From DTU036 sp964346475 (lineage in GTDB: Bacteria; Bacillota; Clostridia; Peptostreptococcales; Acidaminobacteraceae), in the NCBI GenBank assembly GCA_964346475.1, contig CAYFUM010000005.1:1-64000 (forward strand): DNA of 64,000 nucleotides, given 5' to 3'. Shown piece by piece: positions 1-6,482 of this stretch. Under the pieces are notes generated by a model, which saw only the letters and a list, made by a program, of their open reading frames with translations, was not told where the DNA came from and did no database searches. How positions within the stretch are numbered: the first letter of the stretch is position 1; every line of letters starts with the position of its first letter. Both the position numbers and the translations under genes were made by a program.

Positions 1-186
1 TCTGTTGAAGTTTTTACCTTGATCGACAAATCTCTTTACTTTCTCGTACTTAAACTGTTCGCTCATTCTTAGCTCTATCTTTCTCACTAAAGTAGTCCAT
101 CCTTTCAAATAGTCTTCTTTAGTGTAGTGGACTAGGGCCTGGGTGACAATATCATTTGTGCTTACACTGTGACAATATCATTTGCG
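1..186 (-). mobile_element. possible edge of a mobile element with direct repeats
   Basis: The minus strand is open from about 178 to the left edge (about 55 codons, running off the window), with a basic, helix-rich translation containing KGWTTLVRKIELRMSEQFKYE. Outside it lie two near-identical 18-bp direct repeats, 143-160 and 169-186 (consensus GTGACAATATCATTTGYG, 26-bp period). Repeats of this kind next to an outward-reading ORF resemble insertion-sequence ends that bind transposase. I cannot assign a family, no start codon is convincing, and only one end is visible. It could equally be a decayed remnant. Confidence 0.35.
143..186. repeat. two 18-bp direct repeats
   Basis: GTGACAATATCATTTGTG at 143-160 recurs with one change (GTGACAATATCATTTGCG) at 169-186. 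They lie just upstream of the thl promoter and at the edge of the putative mobile-element ORF. They may be transposase-binding repeats or operators of an unknown regulator. Confidence 0.7.
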
Positions 187-220
187 TATCATAAAAAAAA
201 CAACTAAATACATGCCTACC

Positions 221-249
221 TTGACTTATAATAGTGCTAAGATTATACT
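221..249 (+). promoter_or_regulatory. sigma-A promoter of thl
   Basis: TTGACT (221-226) and TATACT (244-249) are separated by 17 bp. The thiolase start codon follows about 37 bp downstream, with AAAGGAG at about 273-279 as ribosome binding site. Confidence 0.75.
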
Positions 250-285
250 TTATAGTGATGGTTAGAGTTTTGAAAGGAGTCTTAT

Positions 286-1464
286 ATGAGAGAGGTAGTA
301 ATAGTTTCAGCGGTAAGAACTGCTATAGGTAGTTTTGGAGGTTCATTTAAAGATGTATCTTCTGTAGAGCTTGGTGTTACAGCTGCAAAGGCAGCTATTG
401 AAAGAGCTGGGATTAGCCCAGAACTAATTGATGAAGTATACATTGGTAATGTTCTTTCTGCAGGACAGGGTCAGAATGTCGCTCGTCAGGTGGGCTTAGG
501 GGCTGGTGTTCCCGTTGAAGTACCCTGCATGACTATAAATATTGTCTGTGGTTCTGGTCTGCGTTCTGTGAGTCTTGCAAGTCAATTGATTAGTGCTGGA
601 GATGCAGATGTAATCCTAGCCGGTGGTACAGAAAATATGAGTATGGCGCCCTATCTTGTGCCATCTGCCCGTTACGGTGCTAGAATGGGTGATACATCCA
701 TGGTTGACTACATGGTCCATGATGGACTTTGGGATGTTTTTAATGATTATCATATGGGAATTACAGCGGAAAATATTGTGGATCGCTGGGAATTAACCAG
801 AGAAGAGCAGGACGCCCTGGCTGTTGCATCACAAAATAGGGCTGAAGCAGCCCAGGCAGAAGGACGCTTTAAAGATGAGATTGTTCCTGTGGTTATACCT
901 CAAAGAAGAGGAGAGGCTCTAGTTGTAGACCAGGATGAGCATATAAGAAAGGGTGCTACCCTTGAAGGACTTGGAAAATTAAGGCCTGCCTTTAAAAGAG
1001 ATGGTTCTGTGACTGCAGGTAATGCCTCGGGAATTAATGATGGCGCTGCCATGCTTGTTATTATGAGTAAAGAAAAGGCTGATGAGCTGGGCCTTAAACC
1101 CCTAGCAACTATAGTTGCCCACGCAACTAGGGGAGTTGAGCCAGAGATTATGGGTACTGGTCCTATTCCTGCTACTAAAGCTGCCCTTGAAAAGGCAAAC
1201 TGGACAGTTGAAGACCTGGATTTAATCGAAGCTAATGAAGCCTTCGCAGCCCAGGCCCTCAGCGTTGCCAAGGAACTAAATTTTGACCTTGACAAGGTTA
1301 ATGTCAATGGCGGTGCCATTGCTCTTGGCCATCCAATCGGTGCCAGTGGGGCAAGGATTCTTGTTACCCTACTCCATGAGATGGCAAGAAGAGACGCCAA
1401 GAAGGGTCTGGCTACCCTCTGCATCGGCGGGGGAATGGGAACTAGCCTTCTAGTTGAGCGTTAA
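286..1464 (+). CDS. thl: acetyl-CoA C-acetyltransferase (thiolase)
   Basis: Condenses two acetyl-CoA to acetoacetyl-CoA, or the reverse; cytosolic, normally the first step of butyrate or ketone formation. The 392 residues match the usual thiolase length. The acyl-accepting cysteine is C88 ([11 protein letters not shown]). The C-terminal catalytic pair is H349 in [15 protein letters not shown] and C379 in CIGGGMG. The ATG is preceded by AAAGGAG. The gene is monocistronic, with its own promoter and a strong terminator at 1482-1510. No other butyrate genes are adjacent, so the pathway direction cannot be read here. Degradative and biosynthetic thiolases share these motifs. Confidence 0.93.
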   Translation: MREVVIVSAVRTAIGSFGGSFKDVSSVELGVTAAKAAIERAGISPELIDEVYIGNVLSAGQGQNVARQVGLGAGVPVEVPCMTINIVCGSGLRSVSLASQLISAGDADVILAGGTENMSMAPYLVPSARYGARMGDTSMVDYMVHDGLWDVFNDYHMGITAENIVDRWELTREEQDALAVASQNRAEAAQAEGRFKDEIVPVVIPQRRGEALVVDQDEHIRKGATLEGLGKLRPAFKRDGSVTAGNASGINDGAAMLVIMSKEKADELGLKPLATIVAHATRGVEPEIMGTGPIPATKAALEKANWTVEDLDLIEANEAFAAQALSVAKELNFDLDKVNVNGGAIALGHPIGASGARILVTLLHEMARRDAKKGLATLCIGGGMGTSLLVER

Positions 1465-1481
1465 GAGGATTAAGTAAAGAT

Positions 1482-1510
1482 AAAGAGGTCTGGGAGCTCA
1501 GACCTCTTTT
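1482..1510 (+). terminator. rho-independent terminator after thl
   Basis: AAAGAGGTCTG (1482-1492) pairs perfectly with CAGACCTCTTT (1499-1509) around a 6-nt loop, followed by a short T run. Confidence 0.85.
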
Positions 1511-1607
1511 GATTAAAGGGCTTATATTTCAAAATATATGCTAAAAAATAAACATATGTTTTGATGTTTTCTGCCATGGTATATATAGGTTAGGAAAGGG
1601 GGTAGGT

Positions 1608-1913
1608 ATGGTTATAGGATTTAGAGAGAAATTACTACCAAAGCTAGAAGAAAAGAGCTTATCCGAATTTACTATTAAAACTGTTATTCAAAATGGCTGA
1701 GGTGGACCCAGTCGTCAACCGGTGGTTGATACAGGTTTACCAGAGAAAATGGATGGCTATGTAAAGGTAGAAAATAAGGATCAGGGCATGACTTTTTATG
1801 TAGAAGAGGGTTTGGCCAGGGAAATTGATGGTTTTTATGTTGAACTTAGCAGCATAGGTGTCCTTTTCCCCCGCTATTTCATTTCTTCGGTTAAAGAGAT
1901 CAGTGAAAACTAG
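1608..1913 (+). CDS. HesB-like selenoprotein (in-frame UGA read as Sec)
   Basis: Reading from the ATG at 1608 (GGAAAGGGGG ribosome binding site just upstream) gives 30 codons, an in-frame TGA at 1698-1700, then 71 more codons to TAG in the same frame (101 aa). The UGA falls exactly where HesB/IscA-like proteins carry the cysteine of the CGGP motif: NG-U-GGPSRQPVVD. Downstream the family pattern continues, with an acidic loop, GMTFYVEEGLA and the final FISS. Directly after the UGA is a bacterial SECIS-like hairpin (1701-1741). HesB-like selenoproteins are an established family in anaerobes, probably binding or delivering Fe-S or metal. The alternative is a nonsense-mutated gene, but the hairpin and the intact downstream frame argue against that. 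Conventional gene callers would report only a truncated piece starting at 1722. The selA/B/C/D genes are not in this window. Confidence 0.8.
1701..1741 (+). promoter_or_regulatory. bacterial SECIS-like hairpin
   Basis: Immediately 3' of the UGA, GGTGGACC (1701-1708) can pair with GGTTTACC (1734-1741, two G-U pairs). GT (1711-1712) pairs with AC (1731-1732), with C1713 bulged and G1714-U1730 as a wobble pair. TCAACC (1715-1720) pairs perfectly with GGTTGA (1724-1729). The apical loop is GGT, starting 20 nt after the UGA. A G at the start of a small apical loop at this distance fits the bacterial SECIS consensus recognised by SelB. Confidence 0.75.
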
Positions 1914-1958
1914 GGGAATTTCCCCTATACATAGGTAGCTTTTTTGAGCTGCCTTTTT
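1911..1958 (+). terminator. double hairpin / terminator after the selenoprotein gene
   Basis: TAGGGGAA/TTCCCCTA (1911-1927) overlaps the stop codon. It is followed by AGGTAGCT (1933-1940) pairing with AGCTGCCT (1947-1954) and a T run to 1958, a classical intrinsic terminator. The next gene has its start and ribosome binding site directly downstream, so some readthrough is likely. Confidence 0.7.
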
Positions 1959-1977
1959 GATGTTACTAGGGGGCACT

Positions 1978-2793
1978 ATGTATATTTATGATTCCTTTAC
2001 CGACATCCCTGGCAAGGGTAACAGGACAGCCCTGGTCAAGTCCAGAGGTCTAAGCGATGATAGAATGCAGGAGATAGCAAGAGATTTAGGTTTTGCTGAA
2101 ACTTTATTTTATGAGGGCTTAGATCTCAGGTTCTTTTCACCTGAAGAGGAGATAGATTTCTGTGGCCACGCAAGCCTGGCCTTTATTTGGCACAGGGGGC
2201 TAGAGAAAAAAAGGGAGGCTGAAGTTCTTACCACGCCAGTGGGAGAAATACCGGTCTTCTATAGCTATAAAGAGGGCCAGCTTGATAGGGTATGGATGCT
2301 TCAGGCCCAGCTCCAGACCAGGCAAATAGCCTTTGATAGGGAGGCCTTATTGGCAAGCCTTGGTCTAAGTGCCTCTGATATTGATAAGACCTATCCTCTT
2401 ATGGCCGCCTATACAGGAAACTGGGATCTCTTTGTCCCTATTATTAGTGAGAGCATAATTGATAAGCTCTCTCCAGATATGGAGGCCTTGGCAAGTATAA
2501 ACAGAGTTATGGGAGTACTCAGCACTCATCTTTATACTGGTCAAACTAGGGGAGAATATGATTTTTACACCAGAGATTTTGCTCCAGCCTGTGGGATACC
2601 TGAGGATCCTGTTACAGGTTCAGCCAATGGGGCCCTTTTTGGTCTTCTCATTAAGGAAGGAATTTTGTCGGATAATTACCAAGCTAGCTTTGCTCAAGGC
2701 CATGCCCTGGGTATACAGGGTAGAGTCTATGCCAAGCTCGATAGGGCCAGTGGAAGGATCCTGGTAGGTGGAAGGGCGGTAAGGATAGAATGA
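1978..2793 (+). CDS. PhzF-family isomerase/epimerase
   Basis: PhzF-fold protein related to PhzF and diaminopimelate epimerase; the physiological substrate of most members is unknown. Recognisable family blocks are the N-terminal MYIYDSFTDIPGKGNR, the AETLFY segment at the usual SETAF catalytic-glutamate position, FCGHASLAF (GHATLA block), and the C-terminal GIPEDPVTGSANGAL. I place the start at ATG 1978, which aligns with other PhzF N-termini and follows CTAGGGGG, rather than an upstream in-frame ATG inside the terminator. That gives 271 aa. It overlaps the next gene by 4 bp (ATGA), indicating translational coupling. Function beyond family level is not supported. Confidence 0.85.
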   Translation: MYIYDSFTDIPGKGNRTALVKSRGLSDDRMQEIARDLGFAETLFYEGLDLRFFSPEEEIDFCGHASLAFIWHRGLEKKREAEVLTTPVGEIPVFYSYKEGQLDRVWMLQAQLQTRQIAFDREALLASLGLSASDIDKTYPLMAAYTGNWDLFVPIISESIIDKLSPDMEALASINRVMGVLSTHLYTGQTRGEYDFYTRDFAPACGIPEDPVTGSANGALFGLLIKEGILSDNYQASFAQGHALGIQGRVYAKLDRASGRILVGGRAVRIE

Positions 2794-3152
2794 AAATAAT
2801 AATAAATTGGGTATTAACATCAGCTTCACTTATAATTCTTTCGGAATTTACCAATCTAATTCATATAGAGGACTTTGCTACGGCACTCAAGCTCTCCGTG
2901 ATTATAAATCTGATTCTATTTATACTTAGAGTGACCAGTAGCTTTTTAAAGATGATGGGCTGCCTTACCTTTGGAATAAGCTATATAGCAGGACTTGCCT
3001 TATCCCTGATGTCGCTACCAATAGCCTTTATTAAGGCTGAGCCCTATGTAAGGGGTTATCAAATCCAAGGGTACAGGGATGCGGTAATTGTTAGTATTAT
3101 AATGACTATGATTAGTGTTCTCGTTTTGGATAGAAAAAAAAGCCCCCGCTAG
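2790..3152 (+). CDS. phage-holin-4 / YvlD-like small membrane protein
   Basis: 120 aa with four hydrophobic segments, at about residues 2-22, 33-48, 55-78 and 96-113. The pattern resembles the PF04020 family (YvlD-like membrane proteins named after phage holins but mostly chromosomal). Its ATG overlaps the stop of the PhzF-like gene, so the two form an operon. No phage genes are nearby, so lysis is not suggested. Transcription probably ends at the hairpin 3160-3186, which lies inside the 3' end of the convergent surE gene. Family assignment rests on the hydrophobic profile and general sequence feel. Confidence 0.5.
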   Translation: MKIIINWVLTSASLIILSEFTNLIHIEDFATALKLSVIINLILFILRVTSSFLKMMGCLTFGISYIAGLALSLMSLPIAFIKAEPYVRGYQIQGYRDAVIVSIIMTMISVLVLDRKKSPR

Positions 3153-3159
3153 GGAGCAG

Positions 3160-3186
3160 GATCACCAGATGGGGTGATCTTTTTTT
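3160..3186 (+). terminator. terminator embedded in the 3' end of convergent surE
   Basis: GATCACC (3160-3166) pairs with GGTGATC (3173-3179) and is followed by seven T residues. On the opposite strand the same bases encode the last codons of surE. Confidence 0.75.
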
Positions 3187-3905
3187 ATCCATTCATCCAT
3201 GATGCTGTGGTTGGTTCTATCTATACCAAGGGGGGTTATGGAGGTATAGCCCTGGGTCACTGCTACTACGTCGGTATTATCTCCGTTTTTCACATAGACC
3301 CAATTGCCTTCCTGCCAATACTTACCTTCTTCGTGGCGAAATTTTGCATTGAAGATTCTCCGGCCCTGGGAGGTAATTTTAATACCCTTGGATTTTTCAT
3401 GGGGGTTTAGAGGAAAGTTTATATTTACAATCAATCCCTTTTTAGCAAGACCCTGGTCCAGGGAATATTTTAGAGTCCTGTGTAATTCTCTCTCTACCAG
3501 GTCAAAGTGTCCAAAGTCCGTGGAAAAGGCTATGGCCGGTATATTAAAGACCGAAGCTTCACTGGCAGCTGCTACTGTGCCAGAATATAAAATATCTGTA
3601 CCTAGGTTTGGACCATCATTGACCCCAGAGAGGACAAGATCTATATCAAAGCGCAGATATTCCAAGGCAACCTTTATGCAATCTGCAGGCTTTCCACTTA
3701 TTGAGTAGGCAGATTTTACTCCTTCAAAAAGTCCTTCTTCCTTGTCAATTTGCAGGGGTTCATGGATGGTAATACCCTGGGATACGGCAGATTGCTGGCT
3801 CTTTGGAGCGACCAGGTAGACCCTGCCAAAGGCTTTGGCAGCTTCCACAAGGTAGCTAATCCCTCTAGCTTTAATTCCATCATCATTGGTAATCAGTATA
3901 TTCAT
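3162..3905 (-). CDS. surE: 5'/3'-nucleotidase SurE
   Basis: Metal-dependent nucleoside monophosphatase, cytosolic, involved in nucleotide balance and stationary-phase survival. The N-terminal MNILITNDDGI holds the two metal-binding aspartates. SGVNDGPNLGTD and SGTVAAASEA are the other two signature blocks. I use the ATG at 3905 because AAAGGAG lies 7-8 nt upstream; the TTG one codon earlier is less likely. The length of 247 aa is normal. It is transcribed in the same direction as the lipoprotein gene and tcdA, 35 bp downstream of the former. Confidence 0.93.
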   Translation of the reverse strand: MNILITNDDGIKARGISYLVEAAKAFGRVYLVAPKSQQSAVSQGITIHEPLQIDKEEGLFEGVKSAYSISGKPADCIKVALEYLRFDIDLVLSGVNDGPNLGTDILYSGTVAAASEASVFNIPAIAFSTDFGHFDLVERELHRTLKYSLDQGLAKKGLIVNINFPLNPHEKSKGIKITSQGRRIFNAKFRHEEGKYWQEGNWVYVKNGDNTDVVAVTQGYTSITPLGIDRTNHSIMDEWIKKDHPIW

Positions 3906-3939
3906 CAACTACTCCTTTGGTTTTTATATTGACATAATA

Positions 3940-4890
3940 CTAGTATCCACCTTCTTCAAGGTTCTTTAGATAGATGCGAAGTTCATCATAATCGCTATCT
4001 ACTACATGCCCAAGGTCATCCCAGTCATAGAGGTTTTTTAAAATAGAAAAGTCATCTATGCTGATAAGGGCTTGGTATATTTTTTCTACAAGCTCCTCAT
4101 CCATGTCGGGGATATTTGCCACTAGATCACTGGCTATGCTGGGTGTAAAGGATAGAAGCCTCACCTTATCGTAGATTTCAGGAAGTTTTTCTACAAAGAT
4201 TTCCCTGGCATCGCTATAAGTAAAGGCTGCATCACACTTGCCATCATAGATAGCTTCTATTGCCTTGTCGTGGCTGGCAACCTTTATCCAGTCTATATCC
4301 TCCAAGGGGTCAAGTCCACTTTGGGATAATAGCTTGGAGGGTATAATATAACTGGAGCTGGAGAGAAAACTGACCACTGCGACCTTCTTCCCCTTTAAAT
4401 CCTTTAGCGAACTTATATCACTGTTTTTTGCGACAAGTAGCTGGCCTTTATAGGAGGCTAGGGGACCACTGCTATCTATTTTTCCACCCCTGTCATCCCT
4501 ATCATATCTAAGAGCTCTTAAAAGGGGATTGGCAGCCTTATCACGACTTGCCAGGACATATTGCAGGGGGGTAAGAAAGGCCAGGTGGACCTTCTTCGTC
4601 TTCATATCCTCTATGGTAGAGATGTAGTCTCTGGCTATAGAAACCTGGACGGGCATCTCTAGTTTTTCTTCCAGGTAGTCCTCGAGTTTTTTCCCAGGTT
4701 CTTTGAGCCACTTATCGCTTCTAGAGGAGTTTAATTGAACCTTAAGGACCGAAAAATCGGCTTCTGTCTCCTCCTGGACTTGGACTTCAATTTCCATGGG
4801 TGCTGGAATTTCCTCTACTTTTTGCTGACCTGTGCAGGAGCTAGATAAAAGCAGAGCCAACAAGAGGACTGTTAGTAGTATCTTTTTCAT
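3940..4890 (-). CDS. PhnD-type substrate-binding lipoprotein (orphan)
   Basis: 316 aa. The N-terminal signal ends in the lipobox LLSSSC with C19 as the lipidated cysteine. The mature part has the PhnD-like periplasmic-binding fold: KTKKVHLAFLTPLQYVLA, LKDLKGKKVAVVSFLSSSSYIIP and KCDAAFTYSDA correspond to the usual ligand-loop blocks of phosphate/phosphite/phosphonate binding proteins. No permease or ATPase gene is adjacent. It lies between tcdA (5 bp upstream) and surE. The ligand cannot be read from the sequence; members also bind other oxyanions or act in sensing. Confidence 0.75.
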   Translation of the reverse strand: MKKILLTVLLLALLLSSSCTGQQKVEEIPAPMEIEVQVQEETEADFSVLKVQLNSSRSDKWLKEPGKKLEDYLEEKLEMPVQVSIARDYISTIEDMKTKKVHLAFLTPLQYVLASRDKAANPLLRALRYDRDDRGGKIDSSGPLASYKGQLLVAKNSDISSLKDLKGKKVAVVSFLSSSSYIIPSKLLSQSGLDPLEDIDWIKVASHDKAIEAIYDGKCDAAFTYSDAREIFVEKLPEIYDKVRLLSFTPSIASDLVANIPDMDEELVEKIYQALISIDDFSILKNLYDWDDLGHVVDSDYDELRIYLKNLEEGGY

Positions 4891-4895
4891 AGTAG

Positions 4896-5609
4896 CTAGA
4901 CTTCTCCTTCTAAATTATCTTGAATTGCCCTTTCTATCACCCAGTAGGCAAGCAGCATACCAGCTGCAGCCGGCGTGAAATAGCTAGAAGCAGGAAGATG
5001 CCGACTTCCTTCCTTTTCTTCTAAAACAATATTTTTTGCCCTTTCTAAAGATAGGACTACTGGGAAATCCTGAAGTTCTTTTTTCCTTGCCTCCCTTCGC
5101 ATAACCCGGGCTAGGGAGCAATTTTCACTCTTATATAGGCTAGATATTTCAAGCTTATCCGGCCTCAGTCTATTTCCTGTGCCTAGGGAAGAAATAAAGG
5201 GTAGGTTTCTTTTTTGGCACTCCTCCACAAGTTGAAGCTTGTAGGTTATAAGATCGATACAATCTATTAGATAATCAAAATTATGAATAAAGAGGAGCTC
5301 TTTTTCTTCCTCCCTATAATAAAATGGCAGGCTGTGGATTTCCATATCCCTGAAGCCTAGGATCTCCTCCTTCATGGCTTCTGCCTTGTTCTTGCCCAAA
5401 TGCCTCCTATAGCCCTGGGCATGGCGGTTAAAATTACTGGTCTTTATTGTGTCGGGGTCCATAAGAAGGAGTTTTCCAACGCCACTTCTTGCTAGGGCCA
5501 TAGCAGCGTGGCTACCTACACCTCCGAGCCCCACAATGGCCACCCTGAGCTTTTGAATTTTTGAGTAATCCTGGCCTATTAGTGCTTCTATTCTGGTAAA
5601 GGGATTCAC
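4896..5609 (-). CDS. tcdA: TcdA-like tRNA threonylcarbamoyladenosine dehydratase (E1/ThiF fold)
   Basis: ATP-dependent E1-like enzyme; TcdA cyclises t6A37 of ANN-decoding tRNAs to ct6A. The nucleotide-binding GLGGVGSHAAMALARSGVG block, MDPDTIKTSNFNRH, and a conserved acidic IDCIDLITYK block support the ThiF/TcdA family. The start is GTG at 5609, because GGAGGT sits 4 nt upstream of it and lies inside the longer reading that begins with ATG 5621. That gives 237 aa. It is divergent from ttcA, with a 45-bp gap. The general E1 fold is secure; the exact substrate is inferred from the family. Confidence 0.8.
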   Translation of the reverse strand: MNPFTRIEALIGQDYSKIQKLRVAIVGLGGVGSHAAMALARSGVGKLLLMDPDTIKTSNFNRHAQGYRRHLGKNKAEAMKEEILGFRDMEIHSLPFYYREEEKELLFIHNFDYLIDCIDLITYKLQLVEECQKRNLPFISSLGTGNRLRPDKLEISSLYKSENCSLARVMRREARKKELQDFPVVLSLERAKNIVLEEKEGSRHLPASSYFTPAAAGMLLAYWVIERAIQDNLEGEV

Positions 5610-5654
5610 TTGTACCTCCATGATGAATTGATTATACTACAGATAGAGGTAAAG

Positions 5655-6482
5655 ATGAAAACATGTGCTGAAATTGAAAATAGTATCCAGAAGAAATTCA
5701 GATCAAGGCTCTGGACCCCCTTTGTTCGGGCCCTGAAGGATTATAAACTTATTAATGATGGAGATAGGATAGCCGTGGCTATTAGTGGTGGCAAGGACTC
5801 CTTTTTATTAGCAAAGCTCTTCCAGGAGCTTTACCGCCATGGAAAAAGAAACTTCGAGCTCTCATTTATAGCAATGGACCCCGGCTATGATAGAGCCAAT
5901 CGGGAGGAGCTGGAGGCCAGGGCTAGGCAGCTTGATATACCCCTAAAAATCTATGACAAAAATATTTTTGCTGTATCCCAGAAGCTCAGTGACAAGCCCT
6001 GTTACATGTGTGCTAGGATGAGAAGGGGTGCTCTTTATGAACTGGCTCAAATGGAGGGCTGTAACAAACTAGCCCTTGGCCATCACTATGATGATGTGAT
6101 TGAGACCATCCTTCTAAATGTCCTGCAGGGTGGTATTACCATGACCATGATGCCCAAGCTCTACTCCAGCAACTTTGAAGCTATGGAGCTAATCAGGCCC
6201 CTCTACTATCTGAAAGAAAGGGACATAGTGGCCTGGCAGAAGTACAATGGCTTGGACTTTTTAGACTGTGCCTGCCCCGTGGCAAGTGGTGGTATAGATT
6301 CTGCAAGGCAAAATATAAAAGAGCTGATACCAGTTTTGAAAGAAACTTTCCCCCAGCTGGAATCTTCTGTTTTTGCCAGTATGGAACATGTCCATTTAGG
6401 GGCAGTATTGGGTACAGTTATAGATGGAAGACAAAGCTCCTTTTTAGAAAGTTATGAGGATGAAAGGAAGATAGATAGATGA
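5655..6482 (+). CDS. TtcA-family tRNA 2-thiolation enzyme
   Basis: PP-loop ATPase (AISGGKDS) followed by a CYMCARMRRG block with the CxxC that binds the Fe-S cluster in TtcA/TtuA-type enzymes, and GHHYDDVIETILLN. A further cysteine pair, DCACP, is near residue 205. The family adds sulfur to tRNA (s2C32 in TtcA). The start is ATG 5655, preceded by AGAGGTAAAG; an in-frame ATG at 5610 lies in the divergent gene's start. The length is 275 aa. The stop overlaps the polA start by 4 bp. The modified base in this organism is not established. Confidence 0.82.
   Translation: MKTCAEIENSIQKKFRSRLWTPFVRALKDYKLINDGDRIAVAISGGKDSFLLAKLFQELYRHGKRNFELSFIAMDPGYDRANREELEARARQLDIPLKIYDKNIFAVSQKLSDKPCYMCARMRRGALYELAQMEGCNKLALGHHYDDVIETILLNVLQGGITMTMMPKLYSSNFEAMELIRPLYYLKERDIVAWQKYNGLDFLDCACPVASGGIDSARQNIKELIPVLKETFPQLESSVFASMEHVHLGAVLGTVIDGRQSSFLESYEDERKIDR

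Noticed and set aside
900..1424. 174-codon open frame on the minus strand inside thl
   Set aside because: Shadow of the thiolase gene; no family resemblance, serine/alanine-rich composition typical of antisense frames.
1722..1913. Independent 63-residue ORF starting at GTG 1722
   Set aside because: It is in the same frame as the 30 codons before the UGA and has no ribosome binding site; it is the downstream half of the HesB-like selenoprotein.
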